The notes beneath the pieces are model-generated. The model had not been told where the DNA came from. It saw only the letters and a list, made by a program, of their open reading frames with translations, and did not search any database. Positions 47,689-56,478 of a stretch of DNA of 64,000 nucleotides are shown in pieces. Source of the DNA: Lachnospiraceae bacterium P6B14 (GTDB lineage: Bacteria; Bacillota; Clostridia; Lachnospirales; Lachnospiraceae); the NCBI GenBank assembly GCA_000687695.1, contig JHWZ01000007.1, forward strand, positions 62,001 through 126,000. Reading direction: 5' to 3'. Every line of letters starts with the position of its first letter. Positions within the stretch are counted from its first letter, which is position 1. Made by a program: the position numbers and the translations under genes.

Positions 47689-47717
47689 ATTTTATCACAT
47701 TTCACATGTTTTTTCAA
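47689..47717 (-). promoter_or_regulatory. Promoter of the large membrane-protein gene
   Basis: On the minus strand TTGAAA (plus 47712-47717), 17-base spacer, TAAAAT (plus 47689-47694). Confidence 0.65.
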
Positions 47718-47757
47718 GAAAAAAATCACGCAATTCACGTATTTCGGTATATTTCGA

Positions 47758-49749
47758 TTACATTCCCATCATTTCAACAAGTTCGTCTTCAGTAATAATC
47801 GGAATGCCGAGTGATTTGGCTTTTTTGTTCTTTGAAGATGTCGACATAATATCGTTGTTTACGAGGTAATCCGTGTTTGCACTGACCGCGGATGCTACAT
47901 GCCCGCCAAGCGCTTCGATCCTGTCCTTACACTCTCCTCTGTTCGCGAAAGTGTTAAGACTGCCCGTGATCACAAACGTTTTACCTGAAAAAGCACCGGA
48001 ATCATCAGAGATTACGGGGACTGACACACGTAATATGCCATCCAACTCTCTTACCAGGGCTTTATTCTTCTCGTTCGACACATAATCGATCACACTGTCT
48101 GCCAGATTTTCACCTATACCGTTGACCTTCAGAAGCTCATCTCGTTTTATGTCAAGGAATCCGGGTAAAGTCATCGACGGGTACTCTTTCACTATGTCCT
48201 TGGCTGTTGCAAGGCCTATGCCCTTGATCCCCAAGGCAAAAATAACGTTCGGAAGCGACGCATCCTTGGCTGCTTCTATTGCATTTTGGAGGTTCTCGAA
48301 CGATTTTTCACGTATTTTCATCGTGTCGTCGCTAATTATCGTATCCTTATGTTTTGCCAGATCAAAAATATCAACACACGACCTGATAAAGCCTCCCTGG
48401 ATCCATTTTTCCAGCGTAGCCTCGGAAAGTCCGTCTATATTCATAGCATCACGGCTGACAAAATGTATAAGAGAGCGAATCTGCTTCGCATAGCACTCCT
48501 TGTTCGGGCACATAAGCACCGTTGAGCCATTCTCATTAACCAGCTCCGTCTTGCTACCACACACCGGACATACGCTCGGAGGCTCACATGTGCCGCTCTT
48601 TGTCAGGTTTGACTCAATCTGTGGGATGATCATATTCGCCTTGTATACGGTTATCCTGTCTCCTGTCCCGAGTTCCAGCTCCTTTAGGATGCTAACATTA
48701 TGCACGCTGGCTCTCTGAACTGTAGTTCCTTCGAGTTCTACAGGCTCAAAAATAGCAACAGGATTGATAAGACCTGTTCTGCTTGCGCTCCATTCAATAT
48801 CGATAAGAGTTGTCTCCGCGGTTTCATCCTGCCATTTGAGAGCTATCGAGTCACGCGGGGCCTTAGCAGTCCTGCCGAGACTCTTTGAATAAGCGATATC
48901 ATCGTAAGTAAGCACCAGACCATCACTAGGAAGATCAGATTCTGTTACCTCCTTCGAAAAAGCAGCCACCTCATCTCTGATGTTAATACTGTCGACCTGC
49001 TTGTAAGGCGCCAGCTCAAAGCCCTGCTCTTTTATAAAAATAAGCTCTGCTTCCTTGCTTCCCTCATCAAGCGAAGGGACACCTTCTCCGTCACCAACCA
49101 GTTCAATTAGGTTATATGCATAGAATCTTACACGTCTGTTGGCAGTTATCTCATTATTCAGCTGTCTGACTGACCCTGAGCATAGATTTCTCGGGTTTTT
49201 ATACTGAGTTACGCTTTCATCCTCTGATTCACGACGATTGAGCTCTTCAAAGTCCGAATATCTTATAAGTGCCTCACCACGCAGAACCATCCTCCCGGAA
49301 AACGGAATCTGACCCGGAAGATTTTTGAATGTCTTTGCATTGTTTGTGATAACCTCACCGATCTCTCCGTTTCCGCGAGTAAGCGCCTTTGTCAGCACTC
49401 CGTTTTCATAGGTTATGATTATGGAAAGCCCGTCAAGCTTCATTGACAAAAGACCTTTTTGCGCTCCCAGCCAGTCGGCCAGCTCGTCAATATCCTTTGT
49501 TTTAGACAACGACAGCATGGGAGCCACATGAGCCTCCTTGGGTAGCTCGCTGAGCGTCTCGTAGCCAACCTTTGAAGTCGGTGAACCTGAAAGAACGATA
49601 CCGGTCTTCTCTTCGAGCTCAACCAGCTCGTCGTATAGCTTGTCATATTCGTAGTTCGACATGATCTCGTCTTCGCCTGAATAGTATACTGCCGCGGCGC
49701 GGTCAAGGATCGAAACGAGCTCGTGCATTCTCTGTTTTTCAGTATCCAT
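47758..49749 (-). CDS. ligA: NAD-dependent DNA ligase
   Basis: LigA of 663 residues that seals nicks in replication and repair. The adenylated lysine is Lys104 in MKLDGLS. The domains follow in order: Ia/adenylation, OB, a four-cysteine zinc finger (CPVCGSK ... CPNKECYAKQ), helix-hairpin-helix (NGIGENLADSV) and a C-terminal BRCT domain. The ATG at 49749 follows GGGAGAG. It precedes no pcrA gene here, unlike in many Firmicutes. Confidence 0.96.
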   Translation of the reverse strand: MDTEKQRMHELVSILDRAAAVYYSGEDEIMSNYEYDKLYDELVELEEKTGIVLSGSPTSKVGYETLSELPKEAHVAPMLSLSKTKDIDELADWLGAQKGLLSMKLDGLSIIITYENGVLTKALTRGNGEIGEVITNNAKTFKNLPGQIPFSGRMVLRGEALIRYSDFEELNRRESEDESVTQYKNPRNLCSGSVRQLNNEITANRRVRFYAYNLIELVGDGEGVPSLDEGSKEAELIFIKEQGFELAPYKQVDSINIRDEVAAFSKEVTESDLPSDGLVLTYDDIAYSKSLGRTAKAPRDSIALKWQDETAETTLIDIEWSASRTGLINPVAIFEPVELEGTTVQRASVHNVSILKELELGTGDRITVYKANMIIPQIESNLTKSGTCEPPSVCPVCGSKTELVNENGSTVLMCPNKECYAKQIRSLIHFVSRDAMNIDGLSEATLEKWIQGGFIRSCVDIFDLAKHKDTIISDDTMKIREKSFENLQNAIEAAKDASLPNVIFALGIKGIGLATAKDIVKEYPSMTLPGFLDIKRDELLKVNGIGENLADSVIDYVSNEKNKALVRELDGILRVSVPVISDDSGAFSGKTFVITGSLNTFANRGECKDRIEALGGHVASAVSANTDYLVNNDIMSTSSKNKKAKSLGIPIITEDELVEMMGM

Positions 49750-49764
49750 AATACTCTCCCAAAA

Positions 49765-50454
49765 TCATTTCATCATATTTGTCAACTCATTTATCTCGTC
49801 ATCGGTTAATTCTCTTATCTTCCCCTCCGGCAGATCACCTAATTCAATTGAGACAAAACGAATACGATCAAGTGAGGTGACCTTGTATCCGAAATACTCG
49901 CACATGCGGCGTATTTGACGATTCAGGCCCTGAGTAAGGATGATATGAAAGGTTTTTCCTTCCCTGTCAAAAATCCTGCAAGACTTGGTCATGGTATCAA
50001 GTATCGGAACTCCCTGCTCCATAGCTTTTACTACCTCTTCAGAAAGAGGCTTGTCCGTTGTGACCACGTACTCCTTTTCATGGTCATTTCTTCCGCGCAT
50101 CAACTCATCTGCAAGCTTTCCGTCATTCGTAAGAAGAATAAGACCTGTTGAATCTTTATCAAGCCTGCCTATCGGAAAAACTCTATCAGGATAATCAAGA
50201 GCATCGGTTAAGTTCGGATGCTCCTTTTCGGCTGTCGTACAAATAATGCCTTTAGGCTTATTATAAGCCAGTATCACTTCTTTTCTGCTGGCAGATACCG
50301 GTTCATCATCAACATAAACCACGTCGCCATCTGATACCTCGTCACCCAATGTTGCAATACGATCACCGATGCGAACTCTGCCTGACTCTATTCTTCTGTC
50401 TGCCTCACGTCTGGAACAGACTCCATAATGGCTGAGATATCTGTTTATCCTCAC
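49765..50454 (-). CDS. RsuA/RluB/RluF-family rRNA pseudouridine synthase
   Basis: A 229-residue enzyme with an N-terminal S4 RNA-binding domain (MRINRYLSHYGVCSRREADRR region) and a catalytic domain with GRLDKDSTG (nucleophile Asp) and ILTQGLNRQIRRM. The family changes uridine to pseudouridine in rRNA; the target site is not deducible. I chose the GTG start at 50454, which is 6 bases after GGAGG; a TTG at 50469 overlaps that site. It lies 15 bases upstream of ligA. Confidence 0.9.
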   Translation of the reverse strand: MRINRYLSHYGVCSRREADRRIESGRVRIGDRIATLGDEVSDGDVVYVDDEPVSASRKEVILAYNKPKGIICTTAEKEHPNLTDALDYPDRVFPIGRLDKDSTGLILLTNDGKLADELMRGRNDHEKEYVVTTDKPLSEEVVKAMEQGVPILDTMTKSCRIFDREGKTFHIILTQGLNRQIRRMCEYFGYKVTSLDRIRFVSIELGDLPEGKIRELTDDEINELTNMMK

Positions 50455-50483
50455 GTTAATCCTCCACAACGAATGTTACTAGC

Positions 50484-50518
50484 GAAAAATCACCTGTGGA
50501 CAGTCTTCTCCACAGGTG
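50484..50518 (-). terminator. Intrinsic terminator after the unknown gene at 50541
   Basis: On the minus strand CACCTGTGGA pairs with TCCACAGGTG around an 8-base loop, followed by a T-rich run. Confidence 0.85.
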
Positions 50519-50540
50519 ATAATTGATCAAATGTAATAAA

Positions 50541-51185
50541 TCAGTATGCCGAAGCTCCGGATACGCTCGTCGCTGATCCCGAAGCAGCCTTGATCTCACG
50601 ATCCATACGCTGATACAGCTGTCTGAATGTAGGATCTGAATTGATCGCTTCATCAAGTGACTTCTGAACCTCGGTTGTAAGCTTTATGATGGCCTCGTTC
50701 TGGTCAGCCGAAAGAATGAAATCCTCCTGAACCTCATCCAAAGCACTCAGATAAATGATATATTTGTTATCTGAGGTTGATGTTACATAAAATGCCGAAA
50801 GACACGGCGCCGGTGTATCGATATTTTTCATCTTCATATCGTATTTTGCATAAACACGATATCCGTTACCCTCAGAGTTCTCGATGACATAGCAGTTTAC
50901 GTTGGTATAATCCTCAACATAGGCAGCCATCGCGGTAAACTTTGCCTTGTCAATCTGGTTCACATCACTGACGATGGATTCGAACGCATCCATATCCACA
51001 GACTTCTTTGCAGTAAAGTACTCGGCTATAAGTGCATTTATCTCAGGGTACTCATTCATGGTGAGCTCTGCTTCAGCGGCATTCTCTCCGCCCTTGCTGC
51101 TCGGAATCAAAGTAAGTATGAAAAATCCTAAAACCAGTGTTGCTACAGATATTATGATTATGAGCTTTTTATATTGCATCTTCAT
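50541..51185 (-). CDS. Membrane-anchored protein of unknown function
   Basis: A 214-residue protein I do not recognise. It has a basic start, one membrane helix or uncleaved signal (about residues 6-27) and an extracytoplasmic domain with YPEINALIAEYFTAKKSVDMDAFES and a beta-rich middle (about 85-150), suggestive of an NTF2-like cone fold, and a Ser/Ala-rich end. No lipobox. The start at 51185 (ATG AAG ATG) is preceded by AAAGGA at some distance. An upstream extension would run through the tRNA gene and is rejected. Confidence 0.7.
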   Translation of the reverse strand: MKMQYKKLIIIISVATLVLGFFILTLIPSSKGGENAAEAELTMNEYPEINALIAEYFTAKKSVDMDAFESIVSDVNQIDKAKFTAMAAYVEDYTNVNCYVIENSEGNGYRVYAKYDMKMKNIDTPAPCLSAFYVTSTSDNKYIIYLSALDEVQEDFILSADQNEAIIKLTTEVQKSLDEAINSDPTFRQLYQRMDREIKAASGSATSVSGASAY

Positions 51186-51219
51186 GGTAAGATCACATTC
51201 CTTTAAACAAAGTATTGAA

Positions 51220-51293
<74 letters not shown>

Positions 51294-51334
51294 ATACCTT
51301 GTCTATTATAATAAATCCTACCCGTTTTGTAAAG

Positions 51335-52198
51335 TCAAAAATAAAAACGTTTTTCGCTCCTGTCGTAAAAATAAGCCTTATCTGAAAGAATGTCTGTTGA
51401 GATCAATTGTTCTTCATTTATAGAATGAATCATATCATTAATATCATCAACATCGCATACAAGGCACTTCGGCAGGATCAATACCTCATGGATACTACTT
51501 GGTATCACGTAAAGATCGTCATCCAGCCTTTCTGCAATCTTACACATCTCATCCTCATATAAGATCGCTGTCGCACCAAACACATAGTACTCATTCGACA
51601 GTAGTAGCATGTCAAATGAGTAATCATTCATACCCAAAACATCGGTTAGTCTTTTTAAAACGGGCGGAAAAAGACGTGGCGTATTCACCTTTGCGAGTTC
51701 CATCAGCTCACCGACCTTTTTCTCCCAGGCATCCATAAGCTCATACGTTATTTTCAGCGACTCTACCCCGCCACTGTCAAGCTTGTATACAACAGTAAAA
51801 ATGATTGCGAGGTCCAAATAGATTATGTGCGGTACATCCTCGAGGAACTTTTTGTTTTTCTTTAAGGATACAAGCCTGTACGTGATGCGATCCTTTACAT
51901 CATCGAAGTTAAGTGACAGATCAAAGTGATCAGCCTTGTCCGCAACAAGCGTCTTGTAGGTTGAAAGGATTTTGTCGACAGTTTCGTCGACCGTGAGCTT
52001 TTTACGACAGTAATCATCGTAAAATCTGTCGATGTAGAACACCGGAGAGATCTTTTCCGGATTGAAAAAGATCGTGACACCGTAATACTCGGTATCGTTG
52101 TTTTTCATGTAGACATGAGAACTGACAGATGCTCCTGCGATCTCGGGACGTGTTTTCAGGCCCTCCTCGACCTGAAATAAAAAATCATCTTTTGACAT
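51335..52198 (-). CDS. DUF5688-family protein
   Basis: A 287-residue protein of the type common in Lachnospiraceae and annotated as DUF5688. Recognisable features are YYGVTIFFNPEKISPVFYIDRFY, VTYRLVSLKKNKKFLEDVPHI-like segments, DLAIIFTVV and a C-terminal VIPSSIHEVLILP. It has no signal peptide or membrane helix. Function unknown; no partner gene is apparent. Confidence 0.85.
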   Translation of the reverse strand: MSKDDFLFQVEEGLKTRPEIAGASVSSHVYMKNNDTEYYGVTIFFNPEKISPVFYIDRFYDDYCRKKLTVDETVDKILSTYKTLVADKADHFDLSLNFDDVKDRITYRLVSLKKNKKFLEDVPHIIYLDLAIIFTVVYKLDSGGVESLKITYELMDAWEKKVGELMELAKVNTPRLFPPVLKRLTDVLGMNDYSFDMLLLSNEYYVFGATAILYEDEMCKIAERLDDDLYVIPSSIHEVLILPKCLVCDVDDINDMIHSINEEQLISTDILSDKAYFYDRSEKRFYF

Positions 52199-52236
52199 GG
52201 AAACTCCTTCCCCACTGTCAAAACATGCTCAAATCA

Positions 52237-52264
52237 TTTATATGTTAACATACAAAAATGTTAA
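52237..52264 (-). promoter_or_regulatory. Possible promoter of the DUF5688 gene
   Basis: On the minus strand TTAACA (plus 52259-52264), 16-base spacer, TATAAA (plus 52237-52242). Imperfect but well placed in the 119-base gap after rsfS. Confidence 0.4.
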
Positions 52265-52317
52265 ATACAAGTGCCATTCAGACATCGAATCCTACCATTT
52301 AGACAAAATTTAGGGCG

Positions 52318-52680
52318 TCATACGTCGGTCATTGATCCTCTTTCGATCTTCTGACCATCTCTCCATATCCTCTCAAGATCGTAGAACAATCTATCCTCTC
52401 TCGAAAAAATATGAACTATGACATCACCGTAATCCATGAGAATCCATGTTGATTTAGCATTTCCCTCGATCCTCTTTGTATTGAAGCCCGCTTCCATCAT
52501 GCGCTGCTCCACCTGCTCGAGCATCGCTCTGATCTGATTCGGATTGTCTCCGTTTGCGATAACAAGGTAATCAGCGATTACTGAAATCTCATCGATTTTC
52601 AGTATTTCTATATCCTCGCCCAGCTTCTCATCGAGAGCATCATAGGCGACCATTGCCATTTTTGCTGATGTGTTGCTCAT
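52318..52680 (-). CDS. rsfS: Ribosomal silencing factor RsfS
   Basis: A 120-residue YbeB/iojap protein that binds L14 and blocks subunit joining in starvation. It has ISVIADYLVIANGDNPNQ, EGNAKSTWILMDYGDVIVHIF and FYDLERIW. GGAGGAA lies before the ATG. It follows nadD-yqeK, the usual Firmicute order. Confidence 0.95.
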   Translation of the reverse strand: MSNTSAKMAMVAYDALDEKLGEDIEILKIDEISVIADYLVIANGDNPNQIRAMLEQVEQRMMEAGFNTKRIEGNAKSTWILMDYGDVIVHIFSREDRLFYDLERIWRDGQKIERGSMTDV

Positions 52681-52706
52681 CTGTATTCCTCCGTATGTAA
52701 TTCGGT

Positions 52707-53939
52707 TTATAAGTTTTCGTAGTAGTTTAGCGTTGCGAGTGATGCCTCATCAATCACTCTTTTGTTATCTTTTAAAAATGTTATCGTGTTCTCTATAACT
52801 CGTATCAGAGTTCCGTCGAGATCGTGTTTTACCATTTTTCTGAGCGATTTAAGCGAATGTTTTGCTTTCGGTATATCACGCCCGGGCTCGATGTAATCAG
52901 AGATATAAATGATCTTTTCAAGTGTTGTCATATCAGGCTTTCCAACAGTATGAACACGTATCGCATTCAGAATTTCCTCATCCTTTACGCCATAACGATA
53001 CTGGGCCAGATATGCACCGAGCTTCCCATGGATAAGCGAAGGATTCTCTCTTTCAGTCTGAGTGAGCTCTATCCCATACTCATCACAAAGAGCTATCTGT
53101 TCCTGATCCGTATAGTACTTTGCACAATCATGCAAAAGCCCTGCAAGTCTTGACCTTATCGGGAGAGTCTCATCTCCTGCCGAATACAAAACTCCGAGCT
53201 CCTCTGCAGTATCCGCGACACCGAAGGTGTGCTTAACTCTCTTTGGCCTGAGTGTCGACTTCAGGCAATGCTTTATATCTATCTCAGGGGGCACAAAGTT
53301 GTAAGTAAGCTCCGGAAATCCGTAGAGGCCATGAAGCATGATATAGCGCCAAACACGCCTGGACAGGCCGTCGGGCTTCTGCTCCTCGTTCGTCAAAGAC
53401 TTTAGCTCGTTTCGGATGTCGGTCGATGATATGTCAGCCATCTTGTCCGGTAGCTCTATCGGCAAAAATTCCCCGTTGTATTTCCTGGATTTCTCATCAC
53501 AAAGGCGTTTCAATTCATCCATAGACATCCCTGATCTGGGTGCTGCGATGACAGATGCATAATCAGCGATTTTTGCCGGCTCTCTCCATGTGTCGAAGGC
53601 TTCTAACGAATCGCCACCTAATATGAAATACAGCCTGTCACCCGGATGCTCATCCAAAAGCTCTCTGAGAGTCTCATAAGTATAGCTTACGCCGCCTTTT
53701 TTCAGCTCAAAGTCAGAAGCCTTAATATGGTCATTTTTCATACTGTCTATGAGCAGTTTTACCATACGAAGACGATGCTCATCGCTGACATATTCTTTAT
53801 TGGATTTATGTGGCGGAATATTTGAAGGCATAAGAAAAACAGCATCCAGGTCATAGGTTTCGAGCGCCCGGACGGCCATTTCACGATGTGCCTTATGTGG
53901 CGGATTAAAGCTTCCGCCGAGAATTCCGATACGTGCCAT
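52707..53939 (-). CDS. nadD: Fused nicotinate-nucleotide adenylyltransferase (NadD) and YqeK HD hydrolase
   Basis: One 410-residue chain with two enzymes. Residues 1-200 are NadD (GILGGSFNPPHKAHREMA, SSTDIRNELK), making deamido-NAD. Residues about 218-410 are a YqeK-type HD domain (KRVKHTFGVADTAEEL, LLHDCAKYY, HGKLGAYLA), a family with diadenosine tetraphosphatase activity. In Bacillus they are separate adjacent genes; the fusion occurs in Lachnospiraceae and no internal stop is present. AAGGAG precedes the ATG. Confidence 0.92.
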   Translation of the reverse strand: MARIGILGGSFNPPHKAHREMAVRALETYDLDAVFLMPSNIPPHKSNKEYVSDEHRLRMVKLLIDSMKNDHIKASDFELKKGGVSYTYETLRELLDEHPGDRLYFILGGDSLEAFDTWREPAKIADYASVIAAPRSGMSMDELKRLCDEKSRKYNGEFLPIELPDKMADISSTDIRNELKSLTNEEQKPDGLSRRVWRYIMLHGLYGFPELTYNFVPPEIDIKHCLKSTLRPKRVKHTFGVADTAEELGVLYSAGDETLPIRSRLAGLLHDCAKYYTDQEQIALCDEYGIELTQTERENPSLIHGKLGAYLAQYRYGVKDEEILNAIRVHTVGKPDMTTLEKIIYISDYIEPGRDIPKAKHSLKSLRKMVKHDLDGTLIRVIENTITFLKDNKRVIDEASLATLNYYENL

Positions 53940-53986
53940 ATATGTAGACTCCTTATGATCACGAGGCGGCTTTCTTTCACTCCTCC

Positions 53987-55282
53987 TCAGGGATAGTATT
54001 CGAATTGCCAGCCATAGATCTTAACTGTATCGCCTTCCTGGATACCCAGATCAACCAGCTCGTCCAGGATACCATTTTCCTGCATAAACTTCTGGAAGAA
54101 AGCAAAACCTTTTTCTGAATCCAGGTTGGTGTAACCAAGCATACGCTCGATACGTGGGCCCTCAACCAAATAAGTATCCTCTTCCTCTTCGCTTTTGGCA
54201 ACAGTATATGGTTCATCCGAAAGATCGGGTAGCTTAACTTCGTATTCACGCTCGTAAACGACGCGATCGTCAGGTATCTCATCCAGCTTATTTCTCACAT
54301 GGAACAAAAGCTCCTTAACTCCCTCTCCTGTCGCAGCGGATATCGGATATACCGGTATTCCCTGAGGTTCAAACTCATCGCGAAGAAGTTCCAAAACAGC
54401 TTCTCTATCATCACCATAGATACAATCAAGCTTATTTGCTGCGATTATCTGAGGACGTTCAGCTAAAACCTTATCATACTCACGCAGTTCCTTATTGATC
54501 GCATGGATATCCTCTATCGGATCACGACCTTCAGTAGATGCTGCATCAACTACATGAAGAATAAGTCTTGTCCTCTCGATATGACGAAGGAAATCATGAC
54601 CGAGACCTACTCCATCAGCTGCACCCTCGATAAGTCCGGGGATATCAGCCATAACGAATCCTTTGGCTCCGTCCAGATCAACAACTCCCAAATGCGGATT
54701 TAAAGTGGTGAAATGATAATTCGCTATCTTTGGTTTTGCGGCACTTACTCTGGATAATAAAGTTGACTTTCCGACATTCGGGAATCCGACCAATCCCACA
54801 TCCGCTATCACCTTAAGCTCAAGATTAACCTCAAGCTCAATACCCTGTTTGCCGGGCTGAGCGTACTTTGGTGCCTGCATGGTCGGAGTAGCGAAATTCA
54901 TGTTTCCCTTGCCGCCACGACCACCCTTAAGGATCACCTCTCGGGTGTTTTCATATGACATATCAGTGATAACCTGGCCTGTAGTCGCCTCTTTAACGAT
55001 AGTTCCCGCTGGTACCTTAACCACGAGATCCTCACCGTCTGCACCATGACAGCGTCTCTTCCCTCCGGGCTCACCGTTTCCGGCAAAATACTTCTGTTTA
55101 AATCGGAAATCACTCAAAGTATTGAGTCCCGGATCAACCTCGAATATCAGGTCTCCTCCGCGACCGCCGTCACCACCGTCAGGTCCGCCGTTAGCTACGT
55201 ATTTTTCACGTCGAAAGCTGACATGTCCATCGCCACCGTTTCCGGATCTGATGCGTATTGTTGCTTTATCACTAAATGACAT
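53987..55282 (-). CDS. obgE: Obg-family GTPase
   Basis: Essential GTPase of 431 residues in ribosome assembly and stress control. The glycine-rich Obg fold (about 1-160; GNGGDGHVSF, GGDGGRGGD, GGRGGKGN) precedes the GTPase domain (GFPNVGKSTL near 168, DIPGLIEGA, NKLD) and a C-terminal OCT domain. The start at 55282 follows GGAGGATAAAC. It lies downstream of rpmA after an intrinsic terminator. Confidence 0.96.
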   Translation of the reverse strand: MSFSDKATIRIRSGNGGDGHVSFRREKYVANGGPDGGDGGRGGDLIFEVDPGLNTLSDFRFKQKYFAGNGEPGGKRRCHGADGEDLVVKVPAGTIVKEATTGQVITDMSYENTREVILKGGRGGKGNMNFATPTMQAPKYAQPGKQGIELEVNLELKVIADVGLVGFPNVGKSTLLSRVSAAKPKIANYHFTTLNPHLGVVDLDGAKGFVMADIPGLIEGAADGVGLGHDFLRHIERTRLILHVVDAASTEGRDPIEDIHAINKELREYDKVLAERPQIIAANKLDCIYGDDREAVLELLRDEFEPQGIPVYPISAATGEGVKELLFHVRNKLDEIPDDRVVYEREYEVKLPDLSDEPYTVAKSEEEEDTYLVEGPRIERMLGYTNLDSEKGFAFFQKFMQENGILDELVDLGIQEGDTVKIYGWQFEYYP

Positions 55283-55314
55283 GTTTATCCTCCACAGATA
55301 TACACTATTCGGCC

Positions 55315-55351
55315 AAAAAAGGGGCTGACAAAACAAATGTCTGTCAGCCCC
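55315..55351 (-). terminator. Intrinsic terminator or attenuator between rpmA and obgE
   Basis: On the minus strand GGGGCTGACA pairs perfectly with TGTCAGCCCC, followed by six Ts. It ends the rplU-prp-rpmA unit, with obgE starting only 32 bases further on. Confidence 0.85.
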
Positions 55352-55368
55352 GTAAAATCGTTATCCCA

Positions 55369-55653
55369 TCAGTCTTCCTTCGGATAAACGCTCGCAACCT
55401 TCTTGTCACGACCCTTTCTCTCGAAGCGAAGGATTCCGTCAACCTTTGCATAGAGTGTATCATCGCCACCCTTGCCTACGTTGGTTCCCGGATGGATCTT
55501 GGTTCCGCGCTGACGATACAGGATGTTTCCTGCAAGTACGAACTGGCCGTCTGCACGCTTCGCGCCAAGTCTCTTGGACTCGGAATCACGACCGTTCTTT
55601 GTGGAACCCATTCCCTTTTTATGGGCGAATAACTGAAGATTCATCTTCAACAT
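55369..55653 (-). CDS. rpmA: 50S ribosomal protein L27 with Prp-cleavable N-terminal extension
   Basis: A 94-residue bL27. The N-terminus [14 protein letters not shown] carries the Firmicute extension ending in LQLFA, removed by the protease Prp before the mature HKKGMGST end reaches the peptidyl-transferase centre. The start ATG at 55653 follows AAGAGGG; longer upstream readings lack a site. Prp is the next gene upstream. Confidence 0.95.
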   Translation of the reverse strand: MLKMNLQLFAHKKGMGSTKNGRDSESKRLGAKRADGQFVLAGNILYRQRGTKIHPGTNVGKGGDDTLYAKVDGILRFERKGRDKKVASVYPKED

Positions 55654-55687
55654 AACAGTCCCTCTTTTCCGCGTAATACGCTTACTA

Positions 55688-56017
55688 TCAATCAATTGTT
55701 TCATATACCAAACTTACAAACTCGCTTCCGTACTGATCGATCACTCCCTGTATTCCGAGTTCCAGACTCCTTAAAAGGATGTCAGCTTTCTCATTCGGTC
55801 TGTGATCAAAGATTACTTCAAGCAGTCCCAAATCCTCGTCCTGCTCAACCTCAAATGTTTCTTCAGCCAGAATACTTAACGAGTTTACGGTGTTTATTCC
55901 AATCATGGACACCGCTGAACATATGATATCTTTTCCGTAGTTATCATATTCGGCATGGCCACTAATCCTGAAGGATAAGATAACGCCATCCTTTTTTCCG
56001 ATCACGACTCTGATCAT
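55688..56017 (-). CDS. prp: Ribosomal-processing cysteine protease Prp
   Basis: A 109-residue YsxB/Prp protease. The catalytic His and Cys are in [19 protein letters not shown]. It removes the N-terminal extension of L27, whose gene is directly downstream. It overlaps rplU by 4 bases. Order rplU-prp-rpmA is conserved in Firmicutes. Confidence 0.94.
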   Translation of the reverse strand: MIRVVIGKKDGVILSFRISGHAEYDNYGKDIICSAVSMIGINTVNSLSILAEETFEVEQDEDLGLLEVIFDHRPNEKADILLRSLELGIQGVIDQYGSEFVSLVYETID

Positions 56018-56322
56018 GCGATGATCTTGTCAATCTTGATCTGAGTATAAGGCTGTCTGTGACCATTCTTCTTGTGATAGCCTGTCTTTGGCTTGTAGCG
56101 ATATACAACGACCTTCTTCTCTTTACCCTCGGTTACGACCGTACCCTTTACAGAAGCACCTGAAACGGTCGGATCACCGATCTTCATGGTCTTGTCGCCG
56201 ATCACAAGTACCTGGTCGAAGGTAACCTCTGCGCCCTCAGCCACATCGAGCTTCTCAACGCGGATAACGTCGCCTTCCTCAACCTTGTACTGCTTTCCGC
56301 CTGTAGCGATAATTGCGTACAT
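56014..56322 (-). CDS. rplU: 50S ribosomal protein L21
   Basis: bL21 of 102 residues. It has MYAIIATGGKQYKVEEGDVI at the start and YRYKPKTGYHKKNGHRQPYT at the end. The AGGAGG site lies 10 bases before the ATG. Its own promoter and a structured leader precede it. Confidence 0.97.
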   Translation of the reverse strand: MYAIIATGGKQYKVEEGDVIRVEKLDVAEGAEVTFDQVLVIGDKTMKIGDPTVSGASVKGTVVTEGKEKKVVVYRYKPKTGYHKKNGHRQPYTQIKIDKIIA

Positions 56323-56463
56323 AGATATTTACCTCCTATTCTTATGAGACTCGCCGGCTACGGTGTTCCGAAAAATACGGAAACTCGACCTCGCCGTGCG
56401 GTTTGGAGTGACTCTGAAAATCACACACTGACGTAGTTTAGCATAAAAATGTCGCGTTGTCAA
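56323..56463 (-). promoter_or_regulatory. rplU promoter and probable L21 leader
   Basis: On the minus strand TTGACA (plus 56458-56463), 17-base spacer, TAAACT (plus 56435-56440). The about 105-base leader contains a hairpin (TTTCCG/CGGAA) and repeated GGCGAG blocks (GGCGAGGTCGAG and CCGGCGAGTCTC) before AGGAGG. Its position and GCGAG motifs match the known Firmicute L21 leader; exact fold not computed. Confidence 0.65.
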
Positions 56464-56478
56464 GGGATTTCTTGCATT

